From positions 992,001-1,056,000 of the forward strand of contig NZ_JAHZTD010000001.1 of assembly GCF_019599275.1 (NCBI RefSeq): a stretch of 64,000 nucleotides of DNA. The letters run 5' to 3'. The position numbers were made by a program, and so were the translations under genes. Of this stretch, positions 16,961 through 25,871 are shown piece by piece; the first letter of the stretch is position 1, and the number at the start of each line of letters is the position of its first letter. This DNA is from Hymenobacter sp. HSC-4F20. GTDB taxonomy: Bacteria; Bacteroidota; Bacteroidia; Cytophagales; Hymenobacteraceae. The notes under the pieces are model-generated. The model was given only the letters and a program-made list of their open reading frames with translations, was not told the origin of the DNA and did no database searches.

Positions 16961-19481
16961 GGCGGCGGGACAGGAAGTTGGGCACGGCGTAGGTGCGGCC
17001 ATTCAGATCCTGGAGGTAGTTGTAGCCGGCCAGATTGTCGGCGGCGAGGATGTTGAGGATTTCCAGGCTGGCCCAGAGCGTTTTGAGCTGCACGGCCCGG
17101 CCGCTGGCTTCCTCCACCGCCGTGCGCAGGGTAAGCACCTTGGTGAAGCCCAGATCCACCCGTTTGTAGGAGCGCGTCAGCTTACTGGTGCCGCGCAGCT
17201 CCGGCTCGGCCGGCGGGCTGAACGGCAGCCCCGTACCGAACACCAGATTCACGTAGCCTTTCACCGAGGGGTTGCCCGGCAGGTTGTCTTGCAGGAACAC
17301 GCCTAGGTTCAGGCGCTGATCGGAGGGGCGGCGGATATAGCCCTTGGGGTCGCGGCCGACTAGCTTTCCTTCCTCGTAGCGGGAAATGGAGTCGTCGGCA
17401 AGGTTTTCGCGGGTAGTTAGCACGCCCAAGCTAAACCACGACTCCGTACCTGGAATAAACTCCCCGCTCACCCGGGTGTCGAGGCCGGCGGCGTAGGCCC
17501 GGGCATTGTTGCGGGCGTAGTAGCGCAGGCGCACATTGTCGATGTCGTAGGGCACCACGTCGGTCAGGTACTTGTAGTAGGCCTCCCCGGTAAAGCGGAA
17601 CGGCCGGCCCCACTTGGTAAAGCGCAGCTCATTGCCCACAATAACGTGCAGGGAGCGTTGGGCCCGCAAGTCCAGGTTAAGCTCGCCCTGCTGGGCTTGG
17701 GGCGCGCCGGACTGGTAGCGCAGTTCCCGGTAGAACGGGGGCTGGTAGTACACCCCGGCCGCCGCTTTCCACGACACCCGCGGGTTGCGGGCACTGGTGA
17801 AGGCGTATTGCACCCGGGGACTGAACGTGAGCTGCTGGTTTACGGTCCAGTGATTAAGCCGGAGCCCGTAGGTTAGGGTTTTCAGCGAATCGAACTGGTA
17901 GGTATGCTGCAGGTAGCCCTGGGTGCGGGTGCTGGCCAGGCCCAGGCTCGAAACCAGGCGCGTCCGGCGGGCTTCAGGCACGTAATCCGCCGAGTCGGTG
18001 AAGCTGTACTCGTTTAGCTCGTCCTGAATTCTTTCCCGACCCACTTTCAGCCCCCAGCGCACGGCGCTTCGCTCACCGGGCGTCCAGGTACCGCGGGTTT
18101 CCAGGGTGGCAATGCGGGCCGTGAGCGTATTGCGGGAGTGGTCGAAGCGGGAGCCCAGGCCCCGGCGGTTGCGGTCCAGGCCAAAATCCGGAGAATCCGG
18201 GTCGCGGTTGATTTCGGCAATGTCGTAGGCGGCTTCTACGTCGCGGTACTCAAACTCGCGGGAGTACAGCAGGCCGCCCAGCAGCTCCACCTGCAGATTG
18301 CGCCGCAGCTCGTGGCGCAGGCTAAGCCCACCCTGGTAGGTATCGTACTGCATCCGCTCCCGGCCGCCATAGCCGATGTAAAGGCGGGAAAGCTGGCCGG
18401 CGGCCGTACTGAAGGTACTTTCCCCGCTCTCGGGGTTGAAGCGAAAATCGTTGTGGGCCACCGTGTTGAAAATACCCAGTGACGTGCGCTCCACGTTGTC
18501 TTTCGGGCCCAGCGCGACGGTAATCAGGCTTTGCCCGTCGTAGAAGGTGGGGGTGTAGCGCCCCTGCTGCTGCTGCAGGGAGTTAAAGACGTAGGTGGCG
18601 TTTTTGTAGCGTACTCCGGCTAGGTAGCTTACGCGCCGGGAGGGCGAGGCAGCCTCCACATGGGCCGTACCCCCTACCAGGCTGGCCGTAGCCGAGGCCC
18701 CGAAGGCGGTCGGCCGCTTGTACTCCACGTTGAGCACCGAGGAAAGCTTGTCGCCGAACTTAGGCTGCCAGCCTCCGGTCGAAAACTCCACCCGGTTTAC
18801 GAGGTCCGGGTTGATAAAGCTGAGGCCTTCCTGGGCGGCGGCCGTAACCAAAAACGGGCGGTACACCTCAAACCCGTTCACGTACACCAGGTTTTCCTCG
18901 TAGTTGCCGCCCCGCACGGAGTACGTACTGGTCAGCTCGTTGGTGCTGGCAACCCCGGGCAGCGTTTTGAGCACGGCACTGAAGTCGCCGAAGGGCGAGG
19001 GAATTTCCTTGGCCGTGCGCGGCTCCAGTTGGAGCAGACTAACCTGCTCCCGGGTATCGGCTACGTCGGTGCGGCCGCGCACGGTTACGTTGCCTAGGCT
19101 GCGGGCATCTTCGGCCAGCGTGAGGGTGAGTTCGCGCGGCTCCGACGAGCTCAGGGGGATGCGCTGGGTTTGATAGCCCAGGCGGCGCAGCACCAGCACC
19201 GGCGCTTTCCCACTCACGGGGCGCCCCACGCTCAGGGTAAAACGACCCCGCTCGTCGGTAGTGGTGCCGCCGGGCGCGCCCTCCACTCCCACTGCCACCT
19301 GCTCCAGCGGCTGGCCCGCCGCATCGCGCACGGTGCCGGAAACTACCACGCGGGCCGCAGGCTGTTGGGCCAGCGCAACTGGCAGGGGGCCCGCCGTCAG
19401 GGCCAGGGTGACTCCCACGGGCAACGGGCGCAGCAGCCAGGCTAGCCACAGGCCCGAATAAGAGCGGAAACGGTTCAACAT
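16929..19481 (-). CDS. TonB-dependent outer-membrane receptor with CarboxypepD_reg domain
   Basis: 850 residues. A signal peptide (~1-38) is followed by a carboxypeptidase-regulatory-like beta domain (VSGTVRDAAGQPLEQVAVGV ... GYQTQRIPLS, ~47-115), the plug (~150-260, with SPFGDFSAVLKTLPGVAS and YSVRGGNYEENLVYVNGFEVYRP), and a 22-strand-type barrel that ends in LRVIARF, with the terminal Phe typical of outer-membrane barrels. It would take up a substrate using ExbB-ExbD-TonB energy; the ligand is not predictable. There is no SusD partner beside it. Its 3' end overlaps the decayed plus-strand gene. Confidence 0.9.
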   Translation of the reverse strand: MLNRFRSYSGLWLAWLLRPLPVGVTLALTAGPLPVALAQQPAARVVVSGTVRDAAGQPLEQVAVGVEGAPGGTTTDERGRFTLSVGRPVSGKAPVLVLRRLGYQTQRIPLSSSEPRELTLTLAEDARSLGNVTVRGRTDVADTREQVSLLQLEPRTAKEIPSPFGDFSAVLKTLPGVASTNELTSTYSVRGGNYEENLVYVNGFEVYRPFLVTAAAQEGLSFINPDLVNRVEFSTGGWQPKFGDKLSSVLNVEYKRPTAFGASATASLVGGTAHVEAASPSRRVSYLAGVRYKNATYVFNSLQQQQGRYTPTFYDGQSLITVALGPKDNVERTSLGIFNTVAHNDFRFNPESGESTFSTAAGQLSRLYIGYGGRERMQYDTYQGGLSLRHELRRNLQVELLGGLLYSREFEYRDVEAAYDIAEINRDPDSPDFGLDRNRRGLGSRFDHSRNTLTARIATLETRGTWTPGERSAVRWGLKVGRERIQDELNEYSFTDSADYVPEARRTRLVSSLGLASTRTQGYLQHTYQFDSLKTLTYGLRLNHWTVNQQLTFSPRVQYAFTSARNPRVSWKAAAGVYYQPPFYRELRYQSGAPQAQQGELNLDLRAQRSLHVIVGNELRFTKWGRPFRFTGEAYYKYLTDVVPYDIDNVRLRYYARNNARAYAAGLDTRVSGEFIPGTESWFSLGVLTTRENLADDSISRYEEGKLVGRDPKGYIRRPSDQRLNLGVFLQDNLPGNPSVKGYVNLVFGTGLPFSPPAEPELRGTSKLTRSYKRVDLGFTKVLTLRTAVEEASGRAVQLKTLWASLEILNILAADNLAGYNYLQDLNGRTYAVPNFLSRRLVNLRVIARF

Positions 19482-19492
19482 CCGCGGTGCGC

Positions 19493-20197
19493 TTACTTAT
19501 CCTCTTCCTCACCAGCGGCCACGGCAGCTAACTGCTGGCGCATCAAGGCCAGAGTAGCCACCGGGTCGGGTGAATTAAACACGAACGAGCCAGCCACCAG
19601 CACATCTGCCCCGGCTTCCACCAGCGCGCCAGCGTTGTCGAGGCTAACGCCGCCGTCCACTTCAATCAGGGCCGATGACCCGCTGTCTACCAGCAGCTCT
19701 TTCAGGGCCGCTACCTTACGCAGGGTGTTTGGAATAAAGGTTTGCCCCCCGAAGCCCGGATTCACGGACATTACACACACCAGATCCAGGTCGGCGGCAA
19801 TGTCTTCCAGCACCCCCACCGGGGTGTGCGGATTCAGGGCGACCCCGGCCCGGCAGCCCAGCTGCTTAATCTGCTGCACCACCCGGTGCAGGTGCGGGCA
19901 CGCCTCATAGTGGACCGTGATATTAGCCGCCCCAGCGTCGCGGAAGGCGCTGAGGTAGTGCTGGGGCTCTTCTATCATCAGGTGCACGTCAATGGGCTGC
20001 TGGGCGTGCCGGTGTACGGCCTGCAACACAGGGATACCAAAGGAAATATTGGGAACAAAGCGCCCGTCCATCACATCGAAGTGCAGCCAGTCGGCGGCCG
20101 AGCCAGCCAGGCGCTCCGTTTCGGATTGCAGATTGCCAAAGTCGGCGGCGAGAAGTGAAGGGGCCAGCAAGGGGGCCAGGCGACGGGTAAGGTTCAT
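19493..20197 (-). CDS. rpe: Ribulose-phosphate 3-epimerase
   Basis: 234-residue TIM barrel that interconverts ribulose-5-P and xylulose-5-P in the pentose phosphate pathway. Motifs: PSLLAADFGNL, WLHFDVMDGRFVPNISFG (metal-binding His/Asp), VHLMIEEP, VCVMSVNPGFGGQ and EVDGGVSLDNA. It ends with an acidic tail, EEEDK. The gene lies 11 bp upstream of the TonB-dependent receptor. Confidence 0.97.
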   Translation of the reverse strand: MNLTRRLAPLLAPSLLAADFGNLQSETERLAGSAADWLHFDVMDGRFVPNISFGIPVLQAVHRHAQQPIDVHLMIEEPQHYLSAFRDAGAANITVHYEACPHLHRVVQQIKQLGCRAGVALNPHTPVGVLEDIAADLDLVCVMSVNPGFGGQTFIPNTLRKVAALKELLVDSGSSALIEVDGGVSLDNAGALVEAGADVLVAGSFVFNSPDPVATLALMRQQLAAVAAGEEEDK

Positions 20198-20334
20198 AGC
20201 GCGAAAGTAGCAGATTGCACGCAGGTGCGGATAGCGCAGGTACCGGATAAACTAGCGGGAAGCGGTGGCACAGGGGTTGCGGGTGAGGTAAAAGGCTTTG
20301 CTGAGGTTTTGCTGGCAAAGCCTGGGCCCCTTAT

Positions 20335-20377
20335 ACAACGAGGCGCCCGAACTGGTATTGTTCGGGCGCCTCGTTGT
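20335..20377 (-). terminator. 18-bp stem-loop after the zinc-ribbon gene
   Basis: ACAACGAGGCGCCCGAAC (20335-20352) pairs exactly with GTTCGGGCGCCTCGTTGT (20360-20377) around a 7-base loop. It lies 23 bp after the minus-strand gene ending at 20400. No U-tract follows, so it may act as an mRNA 3'-end stabiliser rather than a classical terminator. Confidence 0.65.
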
Positions 20378-20399
20378 GGATAGCTATTGCGGCGGCCGT

Positions 20400-20720
20400 T
20401 TAGCTGGGTTTTTCCCAGGCGCGCCAATCAAGCTTACTGTCCTCGGTTTTGCGCAGAAACACCGTCTGGTCGTCGTCCTGGCGTTTGCCAAAGGTCACGT
20501 CGCCGCGGCAATCCAGGCATTTGACGGAAGTGTATTTAAACTTATCCTGGGCGACCCGGGCCGTCAGGTCCAGGTTATCGGAGCCGCAGAGGCCACACTT
20601 GGGCACATCGGGAAAGCTAAGCCGGTCGTACTCGGCTACCACTTCGTGGAAGTTGGCGCCCTGCACCGTGAAGTGAAACTGGCGGCGCCCAATGCGCTTG
20701 GAGACCATCATTTGTAACAT
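20400..20720 (-). CDS. Small zinc-ribbon protein of unknown function
   Basis: 106 residues. Two cysteine pairs, CGLCG (residues ~42-46) and CLDC (~68-71), would form a zinc ribbon. Around it are charged, beta-rich segments (RRQFHFTVQGANFHEVVAEYDRL; VTFGKRQDDDQTVFLRK). The end, KLDWRAWEKPS, looks conserved. I do not recognise the family. It stands alone between rpe and the subtilase, flanked by hairpins on both sides, so it is probably its own transcription unit. Confidence 0.6.
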   Translation of the reverse strand: MLQMMVSKRIGRRQFHFTVQGANFHEVVAEYDRLSFPDVPKCGLCGSDNLDLTARVAQDKFKYTSVKCLDCRGDVTFGKRQDDDQTVFLRKTEDSKLDWRAWEKPS

Positions 20721-20834
20721 ACTGGAAGAGAGTTGGAAGTGTAAAATGCCTCTGCGGCTGTTCTATGCAACACCACAAGCACCCCGATAAGTGCCCGATT
20801 GACTAATTAAATTTGCATCATACTAACTAAAATA

Positions 20835-20882
20835 GCAAACCCAACGCCCCATTTTCGCTGAAAAACCGGGCGTTGGGTTTGC
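20835..20882 (-). terminator. 15-bp stem-loop after the subtilase gene
   Basis: GCAAACCCAACGCCC (20835-20849) pairs with GGGCGTTGGGTTTGC (20868-20882). It lies 45 bp past the stop of the minus-strand protease gene, with TATTTTAG following on that strand. Confidence 0.7.
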
Positions 20883-20927
20883 GTTACCCGCTTGCCCGGA
20901 ACTACAGCCCGGGCAATGACGGGCAGG

Positions 20928-22643
20928 TCAAAGCTTTACAAAGCGAATGGTGCGCTGCTCACGCCCGGCGCTGACGGTGCACGTGTACACGCCTTTTACC
21001 AGCAGGCCGGGCTGCAGGCGCACGGCCGCCGCCGTAGTGGGCGCTACCTGCTGCTCCGAAACCAGGGCACCGCGCGCGTCATAAATCCGCACGCGCAGGG
21101 GCACGGCCTGGAAGCCCACGGCCAGTTGCAAGTACAGCTCCGTTTCTTTTACCGGGTTAGGATAAATAAAGAGGTCCTCGCGCGCGGAGGTGGTGGCCGC
21201 CGCCAGCGGGGTACCGGGGTTCGCCAAGTTATACGCCCGCACAAAGTTGGGAATGCCGTAGCCGACCTCATCGTTGGGGGTAATAGCGCGCGTGCCCGAG
21301 CGTTGCAGAAAGCTGATGACCTGCTGGGCCGTGAGCTGTGGATTAGCCTGCCAGAAGCCGGCGGCCATACCCGCCAGCACCGGGCAGGAATACGAAGTGC
21401 CACTACCCCGGTTTACGCTGCCATCGGGCGCTACAATGGCGGTTTGCAGGCCCATGGCCGCCAGGTTCGGCTTGATACGTCCATCGGCCGTGGGTCCGCG
21501 GGAGCTGAACGAGGCCCGGACCAGCAGGGAATCAACGGCGCCTACGGTCAGGATGGAATCGGCATCGGCCGGGGCCGTAAGGTAGCGCCAGGAATTATTG
21601 CCCTCGTTGCCGGCGCTGTTCACCACCAGCATTCCTACCCGCGCGGCCACGGTAGCAGCCCGGGTGGAAATAGCGGTGCGGCCGTTTAAGTCGGCGTACG
21701 TGTAGTCAATCGAGGGATAATCGAAAGTGGTATAGCCCAGCGAGGAACTGATAATGTCGACCCCGGCCGAGTCGGCGTACTCCGCCGCTATCAGCCAATT
21801 GGCTTCCTCCACCGGATGCTCGGAGTAGATATCTTCCGTGATGCAGAGGTGGTAGGTAGCGTTGGGAGCCGTCCCGATGTAAACGCCCGCCTGGTTGCCG
21901 GCCATGGTAGAGAGGCAGTGGGTCCCGTGGTTGTTGCGCTGGTAGACGCTCGTGTTTTTGTCCACGAAGTTAAACGTACTGGCCAGGCGCTGCTCCTGCC
22001 GCAGCCGGGCAAAGGCCGGGGCGGTATCCACGCCCGGAAAACCCGCGTCGAAGACGGCAATCTGCAGGCCCTCACCCCGAAAGCCCGCGTCGTGCATCTG
22101 CACGGCCCCGAGCATCTGGCCCTGCGTGAAGGCCTTCCCGTACTGGCTGCGGGTGCCGCGCTCCTGAGTTGTGGGCGACTGGTCCCCCTCCCCACGCTTG
22201 CGAGTGCCCGCCCCTCCCCGGTTCAGGGTGCGCGCCGCGCGTACGCAGGGCAGCGCCTGCACCTGCTGCAGCGTGGCCGAGTCGCACGCCACGACGGCGG
22301 CGTTAAACCAGCGCGAGGTGTACCAGAGCTGGGCGCCCGGCACGGCCTTGAGTTGCTGCACGTAGGCGGGGCTCACCGGCAGGTCGCGGGGTAGGATGGC
22401 AATATTCTGCCGCTGCCGGCGCTGCACGGCCCGGGCGGAAAGAAACGCCTGGGGCTGGGTAACGCTATAGGGCGTACCGGCTTTATCTTTGAAATAAATC
22501 AGGTGCTTGCGCACCGTACCCGTGGGGGTCGCGGCCCCGGGGGCCGCCGCGGACGGGCCACCCGTCCTGGCCGTCGCGGGCAGGGCCTGGGGGCTCAGGC
22601 CAGCCACCAACAGCAGGCGAAAAAAGAGACGAGATAGTACCAT
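20928..22643 (-). CDS. Subtilisin-like (S8) serine protease with type IX secretion sorting domain
   Basis: 571 residues with a signal peptide (~1-25) and a propeptide (~45-140). Catalytic triad: Asp199 in IAVFDAGFPG, His239 in NNHGTHCLSTMAG and Ser417 in GSGTSYSCPVLAGMAA, with the oxyanion Asn346 in VNSAGNEG. The last ~80 residues (FIYPNPVKETELYLQL ... VRFVKL-like end IRFVKL) are a type A T9SS C-terminal domain. The protease is therefore predicted to be exported by the type IX system and released or anchored at the surface. Confidence 0.93.
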   Translation of the reverse strand: MVLSRLFFRLLLVAGLSPQALPATARTGGPSAAAPGAATPTGTVRKHLIYFKDKAGTPYSVTQPQAFLSARAVQRRQRQNIAILPRDLPVSPAYVQQLKAVPGAQLWYTSRWFNAAVVACDSATLQQVQALPCVRAARTLNRGGAGTRKRGEGDQSPTTQERGTRSQYGKAFTQGQMLGAVQMHDAGFRGEGLQIAVFDAGFPGVDTAPAFARLRQEQRLASTFNFVDKNTSVYQRNNHGTHCLSTMAGNQAGVYIGTAPNATYHLCITEDIYSEHPVEEANWLIAAEYADSAGVDIISSSLGYTTFDYPSIDYTYADLNGRTAISTRAATVAARVGMLVVNSAGNEGNNSWRYLTAPADADSILTVGAVDSLLVRASFSSRGPTADGRIKPNLAAMGLQTAIVAPDGSVNRGSGTSYSCPVLAGMAAGFWQANPQLTAQQVISFLQRSGTRAITPNDEVGYGIPNFVRAYNLANPGTPLAAATTSAREDLFIYPNPVKETELYLQLAVGFQAVPLRVRIYDARGALVSEQQVAPTTAAAVRLQPGLLVKGVYTCTVSAGREQRTIRFVKL

Positions 22644-22794
22644 TCAAATGCCGAATTGACGTGCCGGAAGATACGAAGGAATCAAGTGGTTTGTCCTTTT
22701 CGGAGGCGGTTTGCACCCGCTAGCTTAGCCCGACGCCTCCGTAACCGGCTGAAGCGAACGTTTGGCAGGTCCGGGGGCGGCGGGTTACCTTGCC

Positions 22795-23550
22795 TTACTT
22801 ACCGTAGTCAATCAGCACCTCGCTACGCGACTGGCCCTGCTGCTTAAAGGCCGGGTTGCACCCTACCGCGTCGCAGCGGCTGATAAAGCGCCGGCGCACC
22901 CGGTACACGGGCCCTACGCCCCGGGCAAACGTGGTGCGCACAACGGTGGTGTACGCCGCGTTTACGTCCTGGGCCACGTCGTTGAGCGTAGTGACAGTGT
23001 GTTCGTACTGGTAGGTTTGACCGCTGCGCGTAATGCTGAATGGCTGCTCGGCGCCCACATAGAAGCGGTTAACCACCGTGATGGAATCCAGGGTATTAAA
23101 CGCATTTACATTCCAGGTCTTGCCCTCCTGCACCGGGAACACCAGCTCCACCGTGCGGCGGTTATGGCGCTGCTCAGTCAGGGCCCGGCCGGTGTTGGTC
23201 ACGGTTATCACCGAGTCAACCCGCCAGGCATCCGTGGCCAGGGTGCGGCGGGAACGAATAATACGGTAGGCCGGCTGTCCGGTCGCATCGGGCTCCAGGG
23301 CCGAGTCGACCTGCTCTTTAAACTGAAACCGACTGACGGTGGGCACATTGGCCTGGTATAAGCTATCTACTACGTCGTAAATGCGGTAGGCGCCCAGTTC
23401 CAGGGGGTAGTAGTCCCGGCCCTGGTCCGGCACAGCTTCCGTTTCATTCTGGCAGCCAGCCAGGGCCGTCGCGCCCACCAGCAGCGGCACCAGCCCCGCC
23501 CGCCCGGGAAACGACAAAAAACGCGGTAGTAGCGAATAGGTCTTCTTCAT
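22795..23550 (-). CDS. Lipoprotein of unknown function
   Basis: 251 residues with a lipoprotein signal: a basic start MKKTYSLL, a hydrophobic stretch and the lipobox LAGCQ (Cys ~33). The mature part is beta-rich and starts DYYPLELGAYRIYDVVDS, a pattern frequent in Bacteroidota lipoproteins; no catalytic motif is visible. Four late Cys-containing residues (CDAVGC) could form a disulphide. The neighbours, the subtilase and mnmA, do not suggest a role. Confidence 0.7.
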   Translation of the reverse strand: MKKTYSLLPRFLSFPGRAGLVPLLVGATALAGCQNETEAVPDQGRDYYPLELGAYRIYDVVDSLYQANVPTVSRFQFKEQVDSALEPDATGQPAYRIIRSRRTLATDAWRVDSVITVTNTGRALTEQRHNRRTVELVFPVQEGKTWNVNAFNTLDSITVVNRFYVGAEQPFSITRSGQTYQYEHTVTTLNDVAQDVNAAYTTVVRTTFARGVGPVYRVRRRFISRCDAVGCNPAFKQQGQSRSEVLIDYGK

Positions 23551-23656
23551 AGTAGCGCAATACGTGGGGAAAATACGACAGGGTGAGCATATTTCCGGCC
23601 AGCTCCCGCCTAAACCTTACGGTAACCCGGTGGGGGCCGGTTCGCGCCCAACGCAC

Positions 23657-23682
23657 GAGGCGCGAACCTTCGTTCGCGCCTC
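23657..23682 (-). terminator. Terminator of mnmA
   Basis: GAGGCGCGAAC (23657-23667) pairs with GTTCGCGCCTC (23672-23682) around CTTC, 16 bp past the mnmA stop. No long U-tract follows. Confidence 0.6.
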
Positions 23683-23698
23683 GGGTAGAAAGCCGGAC

Positions 23699-24847
23699 TT
23701 ACTCAGCGGCTACGGCCGCAGCCAATGGCTCGGGAATTTCGCCAATGGTGTGGCGCTCAATCCAGCCCCCCCCCAGCACATCCTGGCCGTCGTAGAAAAC
23801 AGCGGCCTGGCCGGGGGTGACGGCGTGCACCGCTTCCTCGAAGTAGATATACATCTTGTCGCCCTTCTGCTCCAGGAAAGCCGGGGAGCCATCATGATTA
23901 TAGCGGATTTTAGTGACGCTGGGCACCAGGCCCCGCCCTTCGAGGGAGGCATACTTGCCCATGTTGAGCTTGCCTACTACCGTGCGGGTGCTGGCCAGGT
24001 CGTCGAAGTTGCCGAGCACTACCCGGTTGGTTTCCGGGTCGATGGCCGTCACGTAGGCCGGGAAGCCCAGGGCCACGCCCAGGCCTTTGCGCTGCCCGAT
24101 GGTGTAGAAGGGGTAGCCTTCGTGCTTGCCTACCACCGTGCCGTCGCGCAGCACAAACTCGCCGCCGGCCACGCGCTCCTCCAGCCCCGGCACCCGGCGG
24201 CGCAGGAAGCCGCGGTAGTCGTTGTCGGGAATAAAGCAGATTTCGTAGCTCTCGGGCTTGTTTACCAGCTCGGTGAAGCCCCGCTCGCGGGCGAAGTCAT
24301 AAATAGCGGTTTTGCGCAGCTGGCCCAGCGGGAACAGCGTGCGGCTCAGGCTTTCCTGCGTGACGCCCCACAGGGCGTAGCTCTGGTCTTTGTTTTCGTC
24401 GATGCCCTTGCTGATAACGTAGCGCCCGTTTTCGTGCCGCACCTGAGCGTAGTGGCCGGTAGCAATAAATTCGCAGCCCAGCTGATCGGCGCGGCGCAGC
24501 AGCGCGTCCCACTTGATATGGGTGTTACAGAGTACGCAGGGGTTGGGCGTACGGCCCGCCAGGTATTCCTCCGTGAAGTTGCTGATAACAAAATCCCCGA
24601 ACTCGTCGCGGATGTCGATGATGTAGTGTGGGAAGCCCAGTTCCACGGCGATCTGCCGGGCGTCGTTAATGCTGTCGAGGGAGCAGCAGCCGGTTTCCTT
24701 CTTGCTGCCGCCCGCCGAGGCATAATCCCAGGTTTTCATGGTCATTCCCACTACCTCGTAGCCCTGCTCGTGCAGCAGCACGGCGGCCACGGAGCTGTCG
24801 ATGCCGCCGCTCATGGCAACCAGCACCCGTCCTTTCGTTGTGTTCAT
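23699..24847 (-). CDS. mnmA: tRNA-specific 2-thiouridylase
   Basis: 382 residues; forms 2-thiouridine at the wobble position 34 of Lys, Glu and Gln tRNAs. N-terminal ATP pyrophosphatase with VAMSGGIDSSV (PP-loop, ~10-20). The catalytic cysteines are seen as Cys107 in NPCVLCN and Cys204 in YEICFIPDND. The C-terminal part (~220-382) has FYTIGQRKGLG and the barrel that binds tRNA. A TACCTTTG promoter element lies ~50 bases upstream. Confidence 0.97.
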   Translation of the reverse strand: MNTTKGRVLVAMSGGIDSSVAAVLLHEQGYEVVGMTMKTWDYASAGGSKKETGCCSLDSINDARQIAVELGFPHYIIDIRDEFGDFVISNFTEEYLAGRTPNPCVLCNTHIKWDALLRRADQLGCEFIATGHYAQVRHENGRYVISKGIDENKDQSYALWGVTQESLSRTLFPLGQLRKTAIYDFARERGFTELVNKPESYEICFIPDNDYRGFLRRRVPGLEERVAGGEFVLRDGTVVGKHEGYPFYTIGQRKGLGVALGFPAYVTAIDPETNRVVLGNFDDLASTRTVVGKLNMGKYASLEGRGLVPSVTKIRYNHDGSPAFLEQKGDKMYIYFEEAVHAVTPGQAAVFYDGQDVLGGGWIERHTIGEIPEPLAAAVAAE

Positions 24848-25163
24848 ACTGAATGAAATTGCGCCCGAAGCGTGAAAGGTTCCGGCCGAATATGCAAAGG
24901 TACGTCAATTGCCAGTTTGCCTGGTGATGCGCCGGCAAGTTTGCCCGGAAACGCACCGTTCTGCTCCCATTGGGGAGGGCGTACGCAACGCCGAAAAGTT
25001 TTCTTACCGGGTAGAACCATCATTCTGAAGCGCTTGCCTGCAGGCCGGTCGATGAATTCATCTTACGCCCATAAAAATCACCGAATATTGCAGTCGGATA
25101 GCGCAAGCGCGGCCGGAACAGGCCGCGGCTCTCGTGTAACTTTCGTCCCTGACTACCCCGCTT
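24848..25163. other. Divergent intergenic region mnmA / TrpF-like gene
   Basis: 316 bp with no gene. The mnmA promoter element lies at 24895-24902. TAACTTTCG at 25137-25145 is a near-match to a -7 element for the plus-strand gene at 25164. Nothing else was recognised. Confidence 0.5.
24895..24902 (-). promoter_or_regulatory. -7 element TACCTTTG of mnmA
   Basis: Minus-strand TACCTTTG, an exact TAnnTTTG match, 47 bases before the mnmA ATG. Confidence 0.55.
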
Positions 25164-25784
25164 ATGTCTTTAATTGTTCCCGTGATGGTGCGCGGCATCA
25201 ATAACCTCTCGGATGCCCGCTACTGCGCCGGTATGGGTGCCGACTCGCTGACCTTCCGCCTGGACCCCGCTTTTGCCGACTACCTCACGCCCGAAACCGT
25301 GCAGGAGCTGAGCGGCTGGGTGGCCGGCGTGCAGCTTATTGGCGAATTTGATACGTTGCCGGTAGACCAGATCAATGCCCTGGCCCAGCAATGCGGCCTG
25401 CACGCAGTGCTCCTCCACCGCCGCCGACCCGCCGATGAGCTGGCTGAGCTGCTAGTGCCCGCCCTGCGCCTACTTACCTGGATTCCGGACATGGTACCTG
25501 AAGATGTAGACCTGTTGCTGCGCGAGCAGGCTCCGCACTTCGCGGGTTTCGTTATAGCCACTGCGCCCGACCCGCTGCCCAACCCGGCCGAAGTAATTCG
25601 CCTCACGGAACATGCCCGCCTCTACCACCTGTGGCTGGGCGCGGGCTTTGCTCCCGACAACCTGCGCGCGTACGTGGAGGCCGTAGGGCCGGCCGGCATT
25701 GTGCTCCAGGGCGGCGACGAAATCAAACCCGGCCTGCGCGACTTTGACGAAATGGAAGCTGTATTCGAGCAGCTAGAAGACTAG
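25164..25784 (+). CDS. TrpF-like (phosphoribosylanthranilate isomerase-like) barrel lacking the catalytic Cys
   Basis: 206 residues. The start VPVMVRGINNLSDARYCAGMGAD aligns by pattern with the TrpF opening KICGITNxxDA, but the catalytic Cys is Arg here (VRGI). The later parts, AVLLHRR (for LHGxE), the LWLGAGFAPDNLRAYVEA segment and GIVLQGGDEIKPGLRDFDEM, keep the phosphate-binding layout, including the final GxKDxxxM-like end. No trp genes are nearby. It is either a TrpF relative with another substrate or a catalytically inactive paralogue; I do not assign trpF. Confidence 0.7.
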   Translation: MSLIVPVMVRGINNLSDARYCAGMGADSLTFRLDPAFADYLTPETVQELSGWVAGVQLIGEFDTLPVDQINALAQQCGLHAVLLHRRRPADELAELLVPALRLLTWIPDMVPEDVDLLLREQAPHFAGFVIATAPDPLPNPAEVIRLTEHARLYHLWLGAGFAPDNLRAYVEAVGPAGIVLQGGDEIKPGLRDFDEMEAVFEQLED

Positions 25785-25803
25785 CGTACTCCCTGCGTGT
25801 GCC

Positions 25804-25852
25804 CCCCCTAACGCAGCGCTTACCTGTGGCAAGGAAATGCCGCGTTAGGGGG
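25804..25852. terminator. Stem-loop between convergent genes
   Basis: CCCCCTAACGC (25804-25814) pairs with GCGTTAGGGGG (25842-25852). It lies between the TrpF-like gene (+) and the MDMPI-type gene (-). Confidence 0.6.
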
Positions 25853-25871
25853 TACGCCGGTTGGTTAATAC

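Noticed and set aside
16764..17306. 180-codon plus-strand frame that overlaps the TonB-receptor 3' end
   Set aside because: Its first part is a piece of the decayed membrane protein and the rest is antisense to the receptor.
25164..25784. Calling this gene trpF
   Set aside because: The catalytic Cys is replaced by Arg and there is no tryptophan gene context.
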